From Chamaea fasciata (lineage: Eukaryota; Chordata; Aves; Passeriformes; Sylviidae), in contig JARCOQ010000012.1 of the NCBI GenBank assembly GCA_029207755.1, positions 3,678,001-3,742,000 of the forward strand: a DNA stretch of 64,000 bases, in the 5' to 3' direction. Both the position numbers and the translations under genes were made by a program. The notes under the pieces were generated by a model. The model ran no database searches. It saw only the letters and a list, made by a program, of their open reading frames with translations, and was not told the origin of the DNA. This document shows positions 40,701 to 55,700 of the stretch, piece by piece. Each line of letters begins with the position of its first letter. Position 1 is the first letter of the stretch.

Positions 40701-43700
40701 ATGGAGGTTATCCAGGTGCCAGGTAACACTGCACTGCCTTCATCACATGCCTGGTGCAAGTCCTTAAACAAGTTTGGGGTGGTTCTGCTGAAGTGAAAAG
40801 CAGCTCATTAAGGAAAGCCTGCCAGGAATCAGGACTGCACGGCTGCAGTCATTTAAAGAGACAAGGCAGGATGCCTCTGCTGCGGCCTCTGTCACAACAA
40901 GAGTATTTAGCATTCCACTCAGGAAAATTCAGTTCCAGGTCTGGGGTAATACATGGGTACATTCTGTAATAATATTTGCCTTCGCTGATTTGTTTTTATT
41001 CTGATGGTCTGTTGGCTGATGCATCTTTTCAAGATTCCGGTGGAGAAAGGGGTCTTTGAAACACTAAAATTCTGGTTTTGTTGGCAAATGAAGTTATCAT
41101 TTGCCACAAAGGATCATACCAACAGCCTTATAAGTTATAGATGAGGGAGGTTTTTGGTTAAATTCAGTCAGGTGGCATTGTAAAAGATAGTGACTAAGCA
41201 AAAACATGATTAATAAATACATGGTGTTTTTTTTTTAAGGATACACACAAGAAGAAAAAATTGAAATTGCACATAGACACTTGATTCCTAAACAGCTTGA
41301 ACTACATGGTCTGACTCCACAGCAAATACAGATTCCCCAAGTAACCACTTTGGGCATAATTACCAGGTAAATCTGTTCGTTGCTGTCAGTGTAAGTACCT
41401 TCTTTTATAAATCAGTATTTCAAGTGGTAATACAAATATACATTGTCCTTAATAGCTTCAGCAGGTCAACAGTTGGTAGTTTATGAAATTGCTCTTTCCT
41501 TAGCTCTTCTCTGGAGAGCATCCTTTCTGTAGAGAGTTCCTTGCTCTTGCTCTCCAGGTGTGGCTCACAATCAGTTGTGCTGACACAGTTGCCAAGGCCC
41601 TGTGAATAAACAGGAACACCTGAGGCTGTTGTGGCTGCAGTGTGTGAAGCCATAGCCTTGACAGCAGGCAACATGAAGCTTAAAGAACCAAGTTATACCT
41701 CTATCGTTTTCATACAAAAAAAATGGAAATTACCCTTCTTTTTTTTCCTTGTAACTTGATGTTTGCTTATATCTAGATTTGGAATTCGGTTTTAAAAAAT
41801 AAAATGCTTTTTTTAAAAATAGCTTCTATTCATTAGAACTGGGGTTTTTGTTAGACATGACAGCAAATGTATTGATCAGAACATCTTTTGGACTTGAAAC
41901 TAGCTCATTTCCAGTGGAAAAGGTCTGTTGGGATTCAGTGAAGTATTTTGTGACCAGTGTTTTGGCTGTTTTGTGTAGTGTTACTGCCTGCTGCTTCTTT
42001 TTAGTTCATAGGCTAAAACAAAATATCCTTTTACAGCCAGTTCCTCAACTTGTAGTGAGCTATATATTTTAAATTTTAAAATAGTTCTTCCTTTTAGTTT
42101 TTATGCATCTCAGAAGAGCTCGATGCTATTGAACGTTGCTTAGCATTTCATGAAGGTTTGGTACCAGCTGTTAGTCATGTCTTCCCACTCAGTAATTTAT
42201 CTACAACTTTATCAGCAACCACAATTATTTTGATAAAAACAAATTATTTTTAGAGTAGCCCAAGGTTTTGGTGCCTTTCCCATCCCATTTTCTGTGACTG
42301 TGTGTTTAGTAAGGAGAGTGTTTCCAGTGAGGAGAACTCTGCCCAGCCCAGCCCATCCCTGCCGTTGTCTCCCGCAGGTACACCAGGGAGGCCGGGGTGC
42401 GGGCCCTGGATCGGAAGCTGGGAGCCATTTGCAGGGCAGTGGCCGTCAAAGTGGCAGAAGGGCAGCACAAAGAAGCAAAGCCAGATCGTGCTGAGGCGGC
42501 GGAAGGAGAAGGTGTGTATCTTTGGCACGTTTTGTTAAAATAATGTAGCCACTAGGAAGCTAATTCGGCAACTTTTTCTCCTACTTTACGCTTAAGGACT
42601 CTTTTTTCAAAAGCATGGCAGATAGCGTGACCTTGTCATTATGTACAGTTTTAGTGCTGAATTATGACTTGGGACATAAATTGAATAGTTTCAGCCTGCT
42701 GAGTTGGTAATTGAGAAGTTCAGTGCATCTGTCTCAGGGATGCAGTTGTGATTTGTGTATGTCTTACGAGGTTTTTTAATGCAAATCTTTCACTTCTCTC
42801 TAATAAAAGGTTAAACGTGGCTGTAGTTGATACTAGCTCAGAACTCAATCTGGTTTTTTTGTTGTACACTAAAAATACTGTCTGCTTGAAGGGCTCTGAA
42901 ATTAGAATTGTTTTTATGTGCCTTTTAAGACCATGCTTATTCAAAGTCTCTTGGAGCTTTGGTAACTTCTCAGCCTCAGTTAATCTGGCCTTGTTTCCCA
43001 TGTGTACAGACAATGTTTTATCATTCGCAGTCATCAAACAGACTGAAAGAAAGCTAAACACAAAACTCTCAAACAGCAAAAAAATACCCTTGCTTTTGCT
43101 CCAGGATACTCAAAGACTTAAAATACCAAACAGGGCCCTGTTGGTTTGATGTTCTGAAATATTCCACTATGTTGTTGAAGTGGAAAAAACCTTTGGGTTC
43201 TAACGTGTACAGCGGGAATAGGTCTGGTCTGGGTTGGAGGAGGACAAATGGGGAGACTCATTATCTGTTCCTTTAAAACCAGGCAACAAACAAGTCTCAA
43301 CAGTGCCCGCCCCTTTCAGAGAGTAAATCCCAGGGGAGGAAATATAAGGGATATTTTTACAAGCAGTGGTCATAATTAGAAGGGTGTTTGAAGAAGAGTT
43401 TTACCCACAGTAAAAACTTACATAATTTGTCTCTGAGAATCTGTTTCTTGACGGTCTTTCAGCTTTGCCTTGCTTTTTCTCCCCAGCTTGGTATTTCCCT
43501 TCTGAAAATTAAATCTTCTTTTTCTTGTTGAGTTTTTTAAGATCACTGTAATGTCTGTGAAAACTGTACTGTTGGAAGGTTGAATTTGGCAATGTTTGCT
43601 TGAGCAGGTTCAGCCTGGTTTCCTCTGAACGTTTGGCTTTAAGGCAGTGAGCTCTCACAGTAGTGGTGACTGAATCTGTGAACGATCCTGCAATTTAAAT

Positions 43701-46700
43701 CATCCCATCTACATTGAAAGGCAGAGGTTTAAGACAGATTTACCTTTTATATTATGTGCCTGTTCTCTGCCCCCCGTGCTCTGATGGACTTTGTGAAGTC
43801 AAACACTGACTTGTTAATGCTTCGTGCTCTCTGCTGAGCCTTTGGGCTCTGCTGGCCCAGCTCACCAGCGCCAGGCAGTATCAGTACCTGGCTACTGCAC
43901 CTTTTGGATGGTAATTTCAACAAGACGTATTTTCAAAGTAGGTAGCTGCATCTGAAATGTGTTTCAGAGGTCCAATGCAACTGCTGAATAAAAAAAGAGA
44001 TGTTGTTCTGCTCTTCAAACATTCAGGTAAAATGGACGAGAGGTAGGTTCAGAGCACAACCCATGGTACTGTAAGAAGAAACACTTTATTATTAAGGCAA
44101 GTAACAAAATGGACCTGTGTTAGACATCTCAATCCAGTGAGAGACTTGTTTACCCTGTTAAAATTAGCACTGTCCTTGCAACTGAGGTATTTACACTGTT
44201 AAAATTATACACTGTTAAAATTAGTTCTGGACTTGCAACTTACCAAAGCTAAGTGAAAATAGCTTCAAAAGAGGGCAAAATGCTGGCATCTTTGGTTGAC
44301 CCAGTTTGGAGTTAAAAAAGAAATGAGCTGTGAAGAGTTGCCTTCGTACTTCAGATGTGAAAACTGTCCATAAGAAAAAGCTGTATTAATAAAAGGGAGT
44401 TTGAGGGGCAGGTGTCTCTACAGTGAAACTTTGCTGTTATAAAGACTTGTGCAGAATGGTGCAGTCCCCCAGGTGGGTTTTATTTTGTACTAATACTGTG
44501 CTTACACCCTGGTGTATTTTTACAGTGTGTCATTTGCTGGGAGTGTATGAGAGTAGAAGCCTTTTAAAACGTATTTTTATTTTCGTTCTGTCTGTTGGAA
44601 ACAGCTAAGTGTTGAGAACAAAGCTTGTAAATATCTCCAAGTACTTGCAAGTTGATGCAAATAATGGGATTTGTTTCCTAAATTGATTTCTCCTGTTGAT
44701 TAGTGGACATTTGTGCAGTTGTGCATCATGATGATGAATTTTAATTTCATATAATGAACGACTGTGGAAGATTAGTTAATCAAGTTGTCATCCCTTAATA
44801 GTTTCATTTAGAGTTATTTACTGAATTTTTTTTCTTTATGTCTGTAAAAATCCCTAGAAGTCATTTTTGCTTCCTGCATTTGCGTGTTGCTGATGTGAGA
44901 CTGAGACTGTGCAGTTAGTGCATTGGTGTGCCTTGAGTTGTGACTTAGGAGAGGGCAGACTGCAGGCTTGCCTTGCTTACTAAAAACATAATTTATACCT
45001 GATCCAGAGCGTGGCCAAAGCCAGCCGTGGTGCCTGTTGTGTTTATTCAGCTGAGCGCCTCTGCCTGGTGGGTTGTAGTAAGAGTTCAGGACACTAGGTG
45101 GTAGAATCACAGACTTTGCACCGTTACAGTGGTTTAATCAGATTATCAACTCCAGGGAGAGCACCTGTTTTCAAGGCTTTGTAGAGATGAGGCCTTTTGG
45201 CACTGCTTGGCAGGGGGCTCTGGGAGGGGAGGGTGCTGCCCCAGCAGAGCTGCAGACTCACTCAGGCTGGGTTCAGCACTTCCCAGAAATGCATGGGCAG
45301 CTTTTAGTGCCTTCCTTGCTCCTCTGACTGCTGAGCTTTTGGGAGAAGTTGGTGAGTGCAGGAGTGTTGGTTTGTGTCAGTAGTTGAGTTTGCACAGGAA
45401 GTTCAGCGTTTTTCAGAGCTCTCTGGGAAGTTGCCCCTGTGTACAGCAATGCTAGCTGATCTTTCACTGAAACACTATCTAAGATTTATGAGACACTCCT
45501 CCAGTCCTTTGACGCTACAAGAAATTCTAGGAGTCACAAAAATACGTGAAACTCTCCTTCCTATTCTAGTGCAACTGCCTTGGGAATACAATGCAGCAAC
45601 TGTGCACTAAGGCATCATATCATGATAGATATCATCATATCCAGAGTGAAAAACAATTTGTCTAATTCAGACCCGAAGGGAGATTTAGGACAGGTAATAT
45701 TTCATAACTAAAAGTGATGAAATGAGGATTGTATTTGTGTTGAAGCCAAGGCTTTGAACATACTTAAATATTTCCATAACCCAGCAATACAGAACAGTTC
45801 TGCTCTTTGTGGGTGAAACGCTTGGTTCTAAGTTAAATGCAAGTTTGACCAAAGTGGTCAATGGCAACTGACACATGAAGTCTGCTGAGCCTCAGCCCCA
45901 GGGTGCTGTGACTGCAGGTGCTCAGGTCTGAGCTCAGCTCTGCTGACCTTAGAGAGATTCCCAGCTCTGCGGGCTGCAGTGTGGCCCTTTTCCTGAAACT
46001 CCTGGAAATTGCTTGGAATGACTTCTCTGTAAGAGGTCAAAAAGGCAGAAATGTTCACAGAGGTTTGGCTTGAATACAGATTAATTTTTAAAGTGTTGTT
46101 TTTTTCCCCCCGTGTTAATTTATGTAAATATTCCTTTGTGAACACCTCACATTCAAGTGTTTCAAATGCACATTGTTATTGTAGGTCACAAACGATGGAA
46201 TGTAATTATTTTGTGGAAAGAGAACTTTTCTGATGCTGTGGGAAGAAAAGCACAGAGCATTAAATTTAAGCATATAAATAAATATAAACAGAATCAGGGT
46301 CCCAGGAAATTATTCCCTTCCTAAAGAAACACTTCCTAGAAGTTTGATGCATAAGATTTCAGTTTGACAGTGGAATATTGCTTTTAGGATGCAGTTTCAT
46401 GTTATGGCTGGCTTTGAATGTGAACTGTTGTCAGCAAAAGCAATCCCATCCTTTTCTACCTAAATGCAGTTTTAGGGTTTTGGTTTTTTTTTTAGTTTGG
46501 ACGGGCTAGAAGAGTTCTGAGTCTGTTGTGTGCTGAAGCATCTGCTGCTAAGTCAGATGGGAAAGAAAGAATGTTATTTCCCCTTTAATTGCCCACAAAC
46601 TTAAAACCTTTTCTGTCATGCTGATGCTCCTTTTTGATATCTCTGCGTAGCAATTCAGCAAATCAGAATGTGTCATGTGCAAAACTGCTTAAAAATGTTA

Positions 46701-49700
46701 GGCTTCTATCTTTCTATCTTGGTCAGTAAGTATGGCTAGAAATCCGTGGCTTTAAGACTTGTGTTGCTAGTTCTTAATTTAAATCTGTTTTATGAGGAGA
46801 TGAGAAATTGCTGCATGTTGAGGAAGTCTTAGACTCGTATTCTCTCATTTTCATTACATCTGTAGAAGGTAGCGGTCTTACTTTTTAAAATTTTTGTGCC
46901 ACGAAATGTCTATTAAGATTAAATCTTTAATTATATTTAATAGTTCATTGTCAGTATGTTTTCTAAGGAGTCCATTTTCTTACGAATCCGTTATTTACGT
47001 GTGAGACTTGGTTTTATTTTGGGAACTTGCGAAGACAGATTCCTGAAGAACATTGTGATCTTTGAGTAGCTGCAGATTCTGCTTGGAAAATTCTACAAAC
47101 ATAATCTTTTTTTTTGGTTGGTGGTTTTTTGAACTTATTTTTGGTCACTGGGGGAGGGCTATGTGTTGTTGTTTATTTTTAGTATCACAATTTTTAAATG
47201 TTAAAACAACTCAATACCATGCTGCTTTTGTGTAAGCAGACATGTAACAGCAGAGCAGCAGGTGGTTCCTCTAGTGCAGTTCAGAGCTCTGCTAAGGGCA
47301 CTTTTTGGCCTTTTAGTTTATTTTGCCAACTTATCTCAAGCTGTAAGATGATTAAGCTGCTGTCCTAATGAGAAGATCTGATTCTGGAGACTTGAATTCA
47401 GGTGTCTTGTTTTAGATAAATATGTCATTTAGCTTGTACTGTGCTTTATGGCTGTTAGCCTGGGGTAGGTAGGGAACGTGCATTTGGCATTGTTAGTGGA
47501 AATCTTAATCACTTGTGTCTTTACAGATTCATCATGGTCAGCACTTGTGTAAAGATCACTTTCCTTCAAAGAAAAAGTTAGAGTTTGTAATTACATTTTG
47601 GGACATCACTGTGTGCTTTTATAGAAAATTAGATAATGGCAGAATTTAGGTTAACATTTTTAGAAAAAAGTGTGGAGTTAGTTATTGTTACAGATTATAA
47701 AACAGGATCTACTCATTATATCCAATAAACCCAAGAGTTTCGGATTCTTTTAATGGGACAGGTGGCCTCAAATTCCCTGATTTGTTTATGAGGAGTTTGT
47801 CTCCTCAGCTGTATACACAGCTAGGTGAAATAAATACATTTGTGTTAGCTAGGCAGTAAAATCTTGGTATAGAACAAAACCAGCTGGTTTTAAACTCGAT
47901 TTTGTTTTGAAATATGAATTGCATCTCAGATTATCAAATAGTGTTGAAATTGCAGTCCGAATTGCAAGAATAGTATGCAGGGTCAAATTTCCTGGACTTG
48001 CCGGTATTTATGTCTTCGAATTTATTCTGTACAAAAATAGTAGTTTAACAAAAGCAGAGAGACATGCTGGAACAAGAGGAGGCATCTGACTAAGCAGTGT
48101 TTTTTGCAGTGAAGGAATGGGATTTCGCCACGGAGCAGCGAGTTGTACAACGGGAAGATCCGTGGCTGTTGGATAAGAATGGTTAGATTGGAGTCCTGAA
48201 TGAAGGCTGAGGTGCTGCTGTCGTGTTAATAGTGATGTAGAATGTTTTCCTTGATACTCTGTTGGGGCATTAGTGAGAATGCACTGCCACAAAATTAGCA
48301 GGAAAAAAGGCCTTTATGTGTCAGGGTTAATAACAGCATAGTTTGTATCTTGCGAAAGGAGACCGCCTCATTCATCCATTCTGAGAATTGTTTTTGCCCC
48401 ACTGAGCACCTCTTCACGTTACAGTAGTAGATTAGATTAGTAATTTATGTTTTTCTGTACTTGTTGGAACTCTTGGATCTTCAGTTGCATGCATTGATGT
48501 GCAGTGGAAGAACCAGAAAGCTCCTTTTCAAAGTAAAATTAGAAAGAATTCAAAGAAAGTAAAAAACCCGTATTTGGGGCCAAAATCCGGTGCAGGAGTC
48601 TTGAAGCTCAGTGTGCGTTGCTGTGTAATGCAGACTTCAGGTGTGTGTGAGGCTGGAGTTTGGGGTGGGAAGGAAAGTTCCCCGGGCAGGGAGGCACTGC
48701 CCTGAGAGTGCCCCAGAGCCTTACAGCAGCTGCATTGTCCAAGCGTTCTTCTTTTCCCTGATAGATGCTTCACCAAAGCACTGCTTAGGGCTCTTGAGAA
48801 ATGCTGAGAAGCCTCTTGCGCCTGGATCAGATTCTGTGGGGAAATGATTCCCTGCTTGCCTTGGCCCTCTGCTCCCAGTCCCTGCCAGGGACTGCAAGTT
48901 CTTCAGCTCAGTCATGCAAACAGCTCCTCTGCAGGCTGGGTGTGAGACCTTGACATTGTCATGGTTCCCATTGCAGCTCATTTTTGTACAGAAAGAGAAA
49001 ACAGAAACTTGAAGGCAGTTCTGCTAAGGAAGCCATTGTACAGCTGAGAAATCCACTCATGCTGTGAGTGAAGGAAGGAAGAGCCCCCTTCTGAACCCAT
49101 AGCTGTTGCTTTAATTGTGTGGTCCCTCCTCGGTGGCACTTGAGTATGTTGCATTCAGAAGTGTCAGGCTGCTGGGGGTTTATAGCCCTTCCTGAAGAGT
49201 GTATCATGCCTGTAGGTGTTTTGGGAAATGTCTGGAAATTGGGCCGTGGAGGAATTTTTTTAGCAGTCATAGGAGACAAAAACCAACGTGAAAAGTGTCA
49301 CATCAGAGTGTGTGTGCGAGGGCTCTGCTGGAGGCGCTCTGTGCTGGGGCGCAGTTGTAAACACACAAAAAGCACAGGAGTTCCTGTTCACAACAGGAGC
49401 ACTGTCAGAACTGCCCCGTTCAGCTGCACATTCTCTCTTACACCACACTGCACATGATTCCTCCTGCAGGAGTAAACCCTTCCCTGCCAGGGTGGGGAGG
49501 CCCTGACACAGGTTCCCACAGAAGCTGTGGCTGCCCCATCCCTTGAAAGGCCAGGCTGGACAGGGCCTGGAGCAGCCTGGGATAGTGGAAGGCATCCCTT
49601 TACAGCCCAAACCGTTCTGATTCTGGGAAATACTGGTTTTCTGCACGAATCTGGTGAAAAGTGCAAAGTCTTAAATGAGCCTAATGTGTTTTGCTCTTTG

Positions 49701-52700
49701 AATTAGTTTAAAATGCACTTAAGCTGATGAGTTGCATCTCTGTCAGTGCTCTAGATTTAATTTTTTTCATTGATGAACAGTTAGAACATATTTAGGCTTA
49801 ATAATTAAATTTCATGCCATATTATCTTTAATTTGACAAGATTTTTGTGAGAGATGGTTTGAGCACTTTTTCCTGAACTTACTGAGCATTTTGTTGCATA
49901 TTTCATTTTTCTCTGTCACGACCTTAAAAAAACTTCTCTGTCTAGGAAAGACCATTACAAATCCTAAATTAGATTTTCTTCCCTTAGACTGCAAAGAACA
50001 CATCACAGAAGATGCCAAACCAGACTCCTTCAGTGACACAGCTGACCTGTCTCTGCCACCTGAGATGCCAATTTTAATTGATTTCCATGCTCTGAAAGAT
50101 ATCCTGGGGCCCCCCATGTATGACATGGAGGTAACGTCCTCATTTGTTTGTTTGATGCTGTTTCTGACTGATACATGATTATTGCTATTGACTGAGTCTA
50201 TACAATGTTAACAACTTCAAAATATGTGAATAACAGCACCGTGTTTCTTTATGTTCCACAGAGTGTGTTTTCACCTAAAGGAGTTTTGGTTTTTTTTTTT
50301 ATTCAGGGTATGTCAATAACATAATGGCCTGACTTTTCTGTTAGCAAAGGTCCCTGCAGCAGTGCTGAAGAATGTGGTGGTGTTTCTTTCAGTTTGAAAC
50401 AATTTTGCTTTTGTTTGGGGGATGTTTGGTGGTCTTGGGAAAGAAGCCAAAAGTCGAACCCAGGAATCCTGTCTCTGCAGCAGCTGTGCTAAGGACTGTC
50501 CCTCATACCTCCTTAAAGCCAGGCAGCAGTTTGGGGTATTAAAACCACTTCAGTTTGCACCAGAAGTTCTCAGACATTCTTTAGGTTAAAATGACTCTTA
50601 GCTATTAAAATGTTTTATGATCAGTCAGGCACCTCCAGCTCTGCTCCTCAGTAGGCATAGTTCAGATGTTTTGCTTTCCCCCATCTGTGTTTTTGCTCCA
50701 TTCTGTGGAAATGCCATCAGTTAAAGTAGTGTGTTAGTTTGGGATTCTCATTCCACCGGTCACAGTGCAGTTGTTCTCTGTTCCTGAGAACTTTCCTCTT
50801 GAAATTCTTTTCTCCTAAATCAGAGGACCAGACTTCCAGTGGGATTTGAAGAGCCAGAAGGGGACAAGGTGATTGTGACAGCAGGAGAAAGTGAACGATT
50901 GTGAAGGAAATAATCAGGTTTTGGACCTGAACTGAGGCTTTTGGATGTGAAGATTTTATCATGGAAGGATTCTTAATGAAGAGACAGAAGTGGGGAAAGA
51001 GGCTGAAAGGAGACAGTGCCATTGATTGTGACAGAGGATGGTGACGGAGACAGTAGCAGTGGGGGAATGGGAGGCAGAAGAGAACCGCGCAGTGCCTGGG
51101 GACTCTGGGCTCAGTGCATTCACGTGGCTTCTTTGATGATTGAGTTTTTACTTTCAGGAATTAGAGGAATTTGCTCTTTAGGCAAATGATTGAGTTGTCA
51201 GCAACTTACCTTTGTTCTTTCCAACTCTCAGAAGCCTCTGTACCCCACAGGAAAAGCACACAAATGGAAAAATTCAGTGCTTAATATGGGACTTCCCTTA
51301 GGTGTTCTGCCTGGTGTCAGTTTTGTTTCTGGAGTTGGTTATTCATTTAAATTTGGTAGTGTGCCTGTGTTGGAATATAATTTCTGCTACTTTGTCTTTT
51401 TTCTGTACCTTTAAGTAATGCAAGAAAAATTTTTAAAGTGTGGTTCTTAATTTCAAGTGTACAAACACAGGAGTGCTAGGTGGGGGTTTTATTTTGTGAG
51501 GGTTTTTTTGTTTATTTGTTGTGGGGTCCACAATAGGTGCCATAAATTTGCAGATCAGCATTTCATGGATCTGCTAGCCTGTGTAAACTGAAATAAGACT
51601 GACTGAAGCTTGTGACTTCTGTATCAAAAGGTTTTGTTAACATTTCTGTATTTAGAAGGTGAATTTAGTGCATAGAGAGAAGTAGAGTTGAATCCACACA
51701 GATCAATTCCCCAAGCAGCCCAGGATTTGTTTTCATGTACTATTTGCTGTATTTATTGAGTGACTGTTTTCCAGTACACGCTTTGTTTTTTTCCATGTAA
51801 ATTGCTCAGATAACAACGTAACTCCTATTTTCAGGACTTTTCCCAGCTACTGTGTTAGTCCTTAGAATTTTCTCAAGCCCCCCCCGGTTCTTTGAAGGAG
51901 CAGAGCTGCTGCTCTGGCAGGTGTCTGAGCCTGGCTGCCGGGGGTTCTGCTCTGTGCGCACAGGCTGGGTCCGCTCTCTGGGACCTCAGATCTGCGCCCT
52001 GGGCCTGCGTGCGGCCGTTCATCAGCCGCTGAAACAAAGACACCGTGGAGGCAGCCACAGTGTCAGTGCCTGCGAGGGCTGAGCTCATGGAACTGAAAAC
52101 ATGACACGACTTCATTGAGCTCTTGTTCTTCAGGGAATTCCCGACACAGGGATTCATCTTTCACCTTTCCAGGGCATCGCTTGGCTATTGTCTGCACAGC
52201 TCTCCCAGCAGGAAGGCGTGACAGAATATTCAGCTCCTACTTGCTGGATTAATTAATTGATCACAAACAAACAATCTTAGGTGTCTCTCTACAGAGCAGT
52301 TGTTGGATTGAATCACACAGTGAGGCTTTGAAAGAATAATCTTGACAGTTTCAAGTGCAGAAGATTGAATGAAATATTTCAGCACAGCGCACGTGTGGGG
52401 GAAAGGGTTTCTAACATATCCAGTGGGTTTATAACAAACTATTTGTATTTTTGGCTTGGATTTTACTTTGTGTTTTGGGGGATTTTTTAGCTTTTTTTTT
52501 TTTTCCTTTCAACCCTTAATTCTGCTTGAGTAACAAAATATTGGCACCACAGGCAGGTCTCTCAGGATTGGTTTGTAGCCTCAGAACTTGAGTGAAGCTG
52601 AAGGGACAGAAGCTGCAGGTCAGGAGAATGGCCTGTTCTAGGAAATGAAAGTGCAGATGCCATAGAAGAATGGCTCTGTTTCATGGGACATGCACAGTTC

Positions 52701-55700
52701 TAATTAGGGAAAAAATTAAGAGTGTCTTTCACAAGCAAAACCTGGCCAAAGCACAGGTTTAGTTCTTAGATAAAAATGCCGATCTATCAAGTCTTGTGGT
52801 GATATTTCTGGGAAATCCTCCTCCCTCAGAGGGAAGCCACTGCTAACGTGCTTTGCCAGCAGTGATTTGCCAGGGAATGAATCAGAGGAGTAGAAAAAAG
52901 GTACAGTCAGGCTGGGAGAACCTGTGGAAGGGAAACAAACATGCTAAAGGCCAGCAAGCGATGAACTGGTTCTCATCTTCCCACTGTGAATCAGGGACTT
53001 AGCAGCTTCTTGTCCATTGCACTGACCTGGCGTAGCTCCAAAACTGCAGATGTACCGAAATACTCTAAAATTTGTAAATGACTGTGCTAAATGTTAAGAC
53101 TTTAATTTTTGCAGTGTCCTGGCAGCTAAAATGCATAACATGCGTTTTATTATGTCACGTCCATATGTCCAGGTACTCCGGGTACAGCTAAATCACAGCT
53201 GGTTTGCTCTCATCTACAAAAATTCTCAAAGCCCAGGATTCCGTGTAGGCCAGTGACATCTTCATCATCTGACAGGCAGCACCAGCCATCAGCTGATTCG
53301 AGTGGTCATTTTTAATTGAAGTTGTTTAGGAAGTGTAAGAAAGGATTTATTCCAATTTAAATTCGTCTGACTTTTGGTGAGAAGAAATTCTTCAGAGTTG
53401 CCAGGAGCGATTCAGTCTTGTGTGGCTCCCTGGACACTTTGTGGGTGTCTCACGTGGTCCAGTGTGCTTTCCCCTGAGTGTTGGGCGTTCTGTGGCTCTG
53501 GCTGCGTTTCGGGATTTCCGTGGGGCTTTTCTGCAGCCAGATCCGAAAGCTGCCCTGGCATTTGCCGGGCTCAGCTGGGGAGGTTACGGCAGGGGTGCTC
53601 CAGTCTCTCCCCAGGACAGCAGGAGAGGTTGCTTGGCTTCGGAGGCACCAGGTCACAAACAGTGGTCCAAAGGTGATCGACACCCACTACACAGCCAGTT
53701 TCTCTCGTCAGATCTCAACTGACTCGTGAAAGCAGGAGGAGGTACCTGCCTAGTCAAAGGACAGAGGAAGCTGTGCTAAGTGCTGAGTCCTTAGAACTGT
53801 TTGGGGTTTGATTCCTCGTCTCATTTGCTGTGTTCTGACCCTGAGCTCTCAAACCGTCTCTAAACCGTTTTCAGTTGATCCAGGCTAAAAAACCTGAAAC
53901 AAAACCCCCAAATCCACAAACCCTGTTGCTGGCTGCTTTGGCTTCAAGAGGGTGTGGACGGTTAATTTTGTTCATTGCACCTGTAATGTTTGAAACCGTG
54001 ATGGTTTGCCAAGATAGCATTGTGTCCAGCCCCAAGGGGAATGTTCCAGCGCTGCTGGACTTCCTGTGACCAGGATGAACTGACTCTGTTAACCTGAGTT
54101 ACCAAGTAGTTTCTAAAATAATCAGAGTAAATCACTGTAACTAATAACACACAGGGACTGGATATAGAAACGGATGTTAGCAAAAATGAAAATGCTTGCT
54201 GAGGTTTTTTGATACCATAAAAGTGAAACACACAGTTCTGTACAATTTTCTTCAATGCTAGAAAAAGGAAGATTGATTCTTAGCTGAATCGTGCTAGTGA
54301 GAGCAAAAGGCAGGATGTTGATGCCTGTGCACAGGTACGGGAGAGCCCCAGGAGAAGCAGAAGGGGCTGTGTGGCTTCCTTGGCTTTGGCTGCTTGTAAT
54401 TCCTAAGGGGACTCTGTCGGGTGTCCCCTCTGCCTGGCCTAGGAACGCGTTCACCTTCCTGCTGTTCCAAAGCGTTTGTAAATGTCTGCAGGGAACGACA
54501 TCGGGGGCTTGGCCGGCCACAGCTCAGGCAGTGCCACCACCTTTAAAAGGCTCTTGGGGAGCACTGGGGAGCAAAAGTGGCTTTGTCACAGGAGTAACAG
54601 GGCAGACGCACCCGGCGGATGGGTTAAGTCACGTAAACGTCCAGTCAGGATTGACCCAATACTGGAAGTCCTTTGAGGAGAAGGATTCTTAGGGTGTTTG
54701 GGGGGCGGGGAATGTTTCAAGGATGACACGCCCAGATGTCTGCCGTGGCCCTAAGCTAAGCTGCCACATACAGCTCCTGTTGCGTAGTTAGTGTTTACAC
54801 GTATCCACAACTACTGCTGCATTAAATAATAAAATAAAATACAAGAGATCGGACGCTTGGCTTGACCGCAGTGTTTTGATGGGTGCAGTTGTGTCAAAGC
54901 GCCCTGTGGAACTGTTCCTGCAGTGGTTTATTACGGCTGTTTCCCTGTGTTCAGGTGTCGGAGCGGCTCAACCAGCCGGGGGTGGCCATCGGGCTGGCGT
55001 GGACGCCGCTGGGCGGCGAGATCATGTTTGTGGAGGCCAGCCGCATGGACGGCGAGGGGCAGCTGACGCTCACCGGGCAGCTGGGCGACGTCATGAAGGA
55101 GTCGGCACACCTGGCCATCAGCTGGCTGCGCAGCAACGCCAAGAGATTCCAGCTCACCAACGGTGGGCACCGCTCCCTGCAGCTGCTGAGGAACGCTGCC
55201 GGTCCCTGCGGGGCCGCGCGGCACCCTCGGTGCTGCCCTGAAGATGAGGTCAGCTCCGCGCTGCCTTGGGGGAGCTCGCTCCCGGGTGCTGCCAAGCCCA
55301 GGCGCTTGTGGCCTGGCGGGACACGGGCTGTGTCTCCCTGCCCGAGCCTGGAAGGTTGTGGGCAGCCTCAGTGCCAAGGTGCTTCTCCTTGGTTGTGGCA
55401 GACGCTGCCTCTGACTCATTTTTACGCTCAAGCTTTCCGGCGGTATTTTCATGATGGACACAGATTTGGAAGATTGTAGTTTTTCTCCGACAGGTTCTGT
55501 TAAAAGGTTTTCGTAGTCTTTAAGTTTCAGTATCTTGGGAATGTTAGGTTTGTATGGCAGCCGTGGAACTGCACTGCGATAAGGCTCTGGGCAAGAACAT
55601 TTTACCTGTTTTTTGTCTGAACCTCCCAGGACTTGTGGCATTGTGCTTTCTAGATTGATCATCTGCTGATCAGGCAAATAATTGACCAGTACCTGTCACA

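Noticed and set aside
44726..44825. C/D-box-like pair (ATGATGA and CTGA about 90 nt apart) in LONP2 intron 11
   Set aside because: No terminal stem and no C'/D' boxes. Such short motifs occur by chance.
54931..55677. 248-codon antisense open frame over LONP2 exon 13
   Set aside because: It mirrors the GC3-rich coding strand. This is a typical shadow frame without family resemblance.
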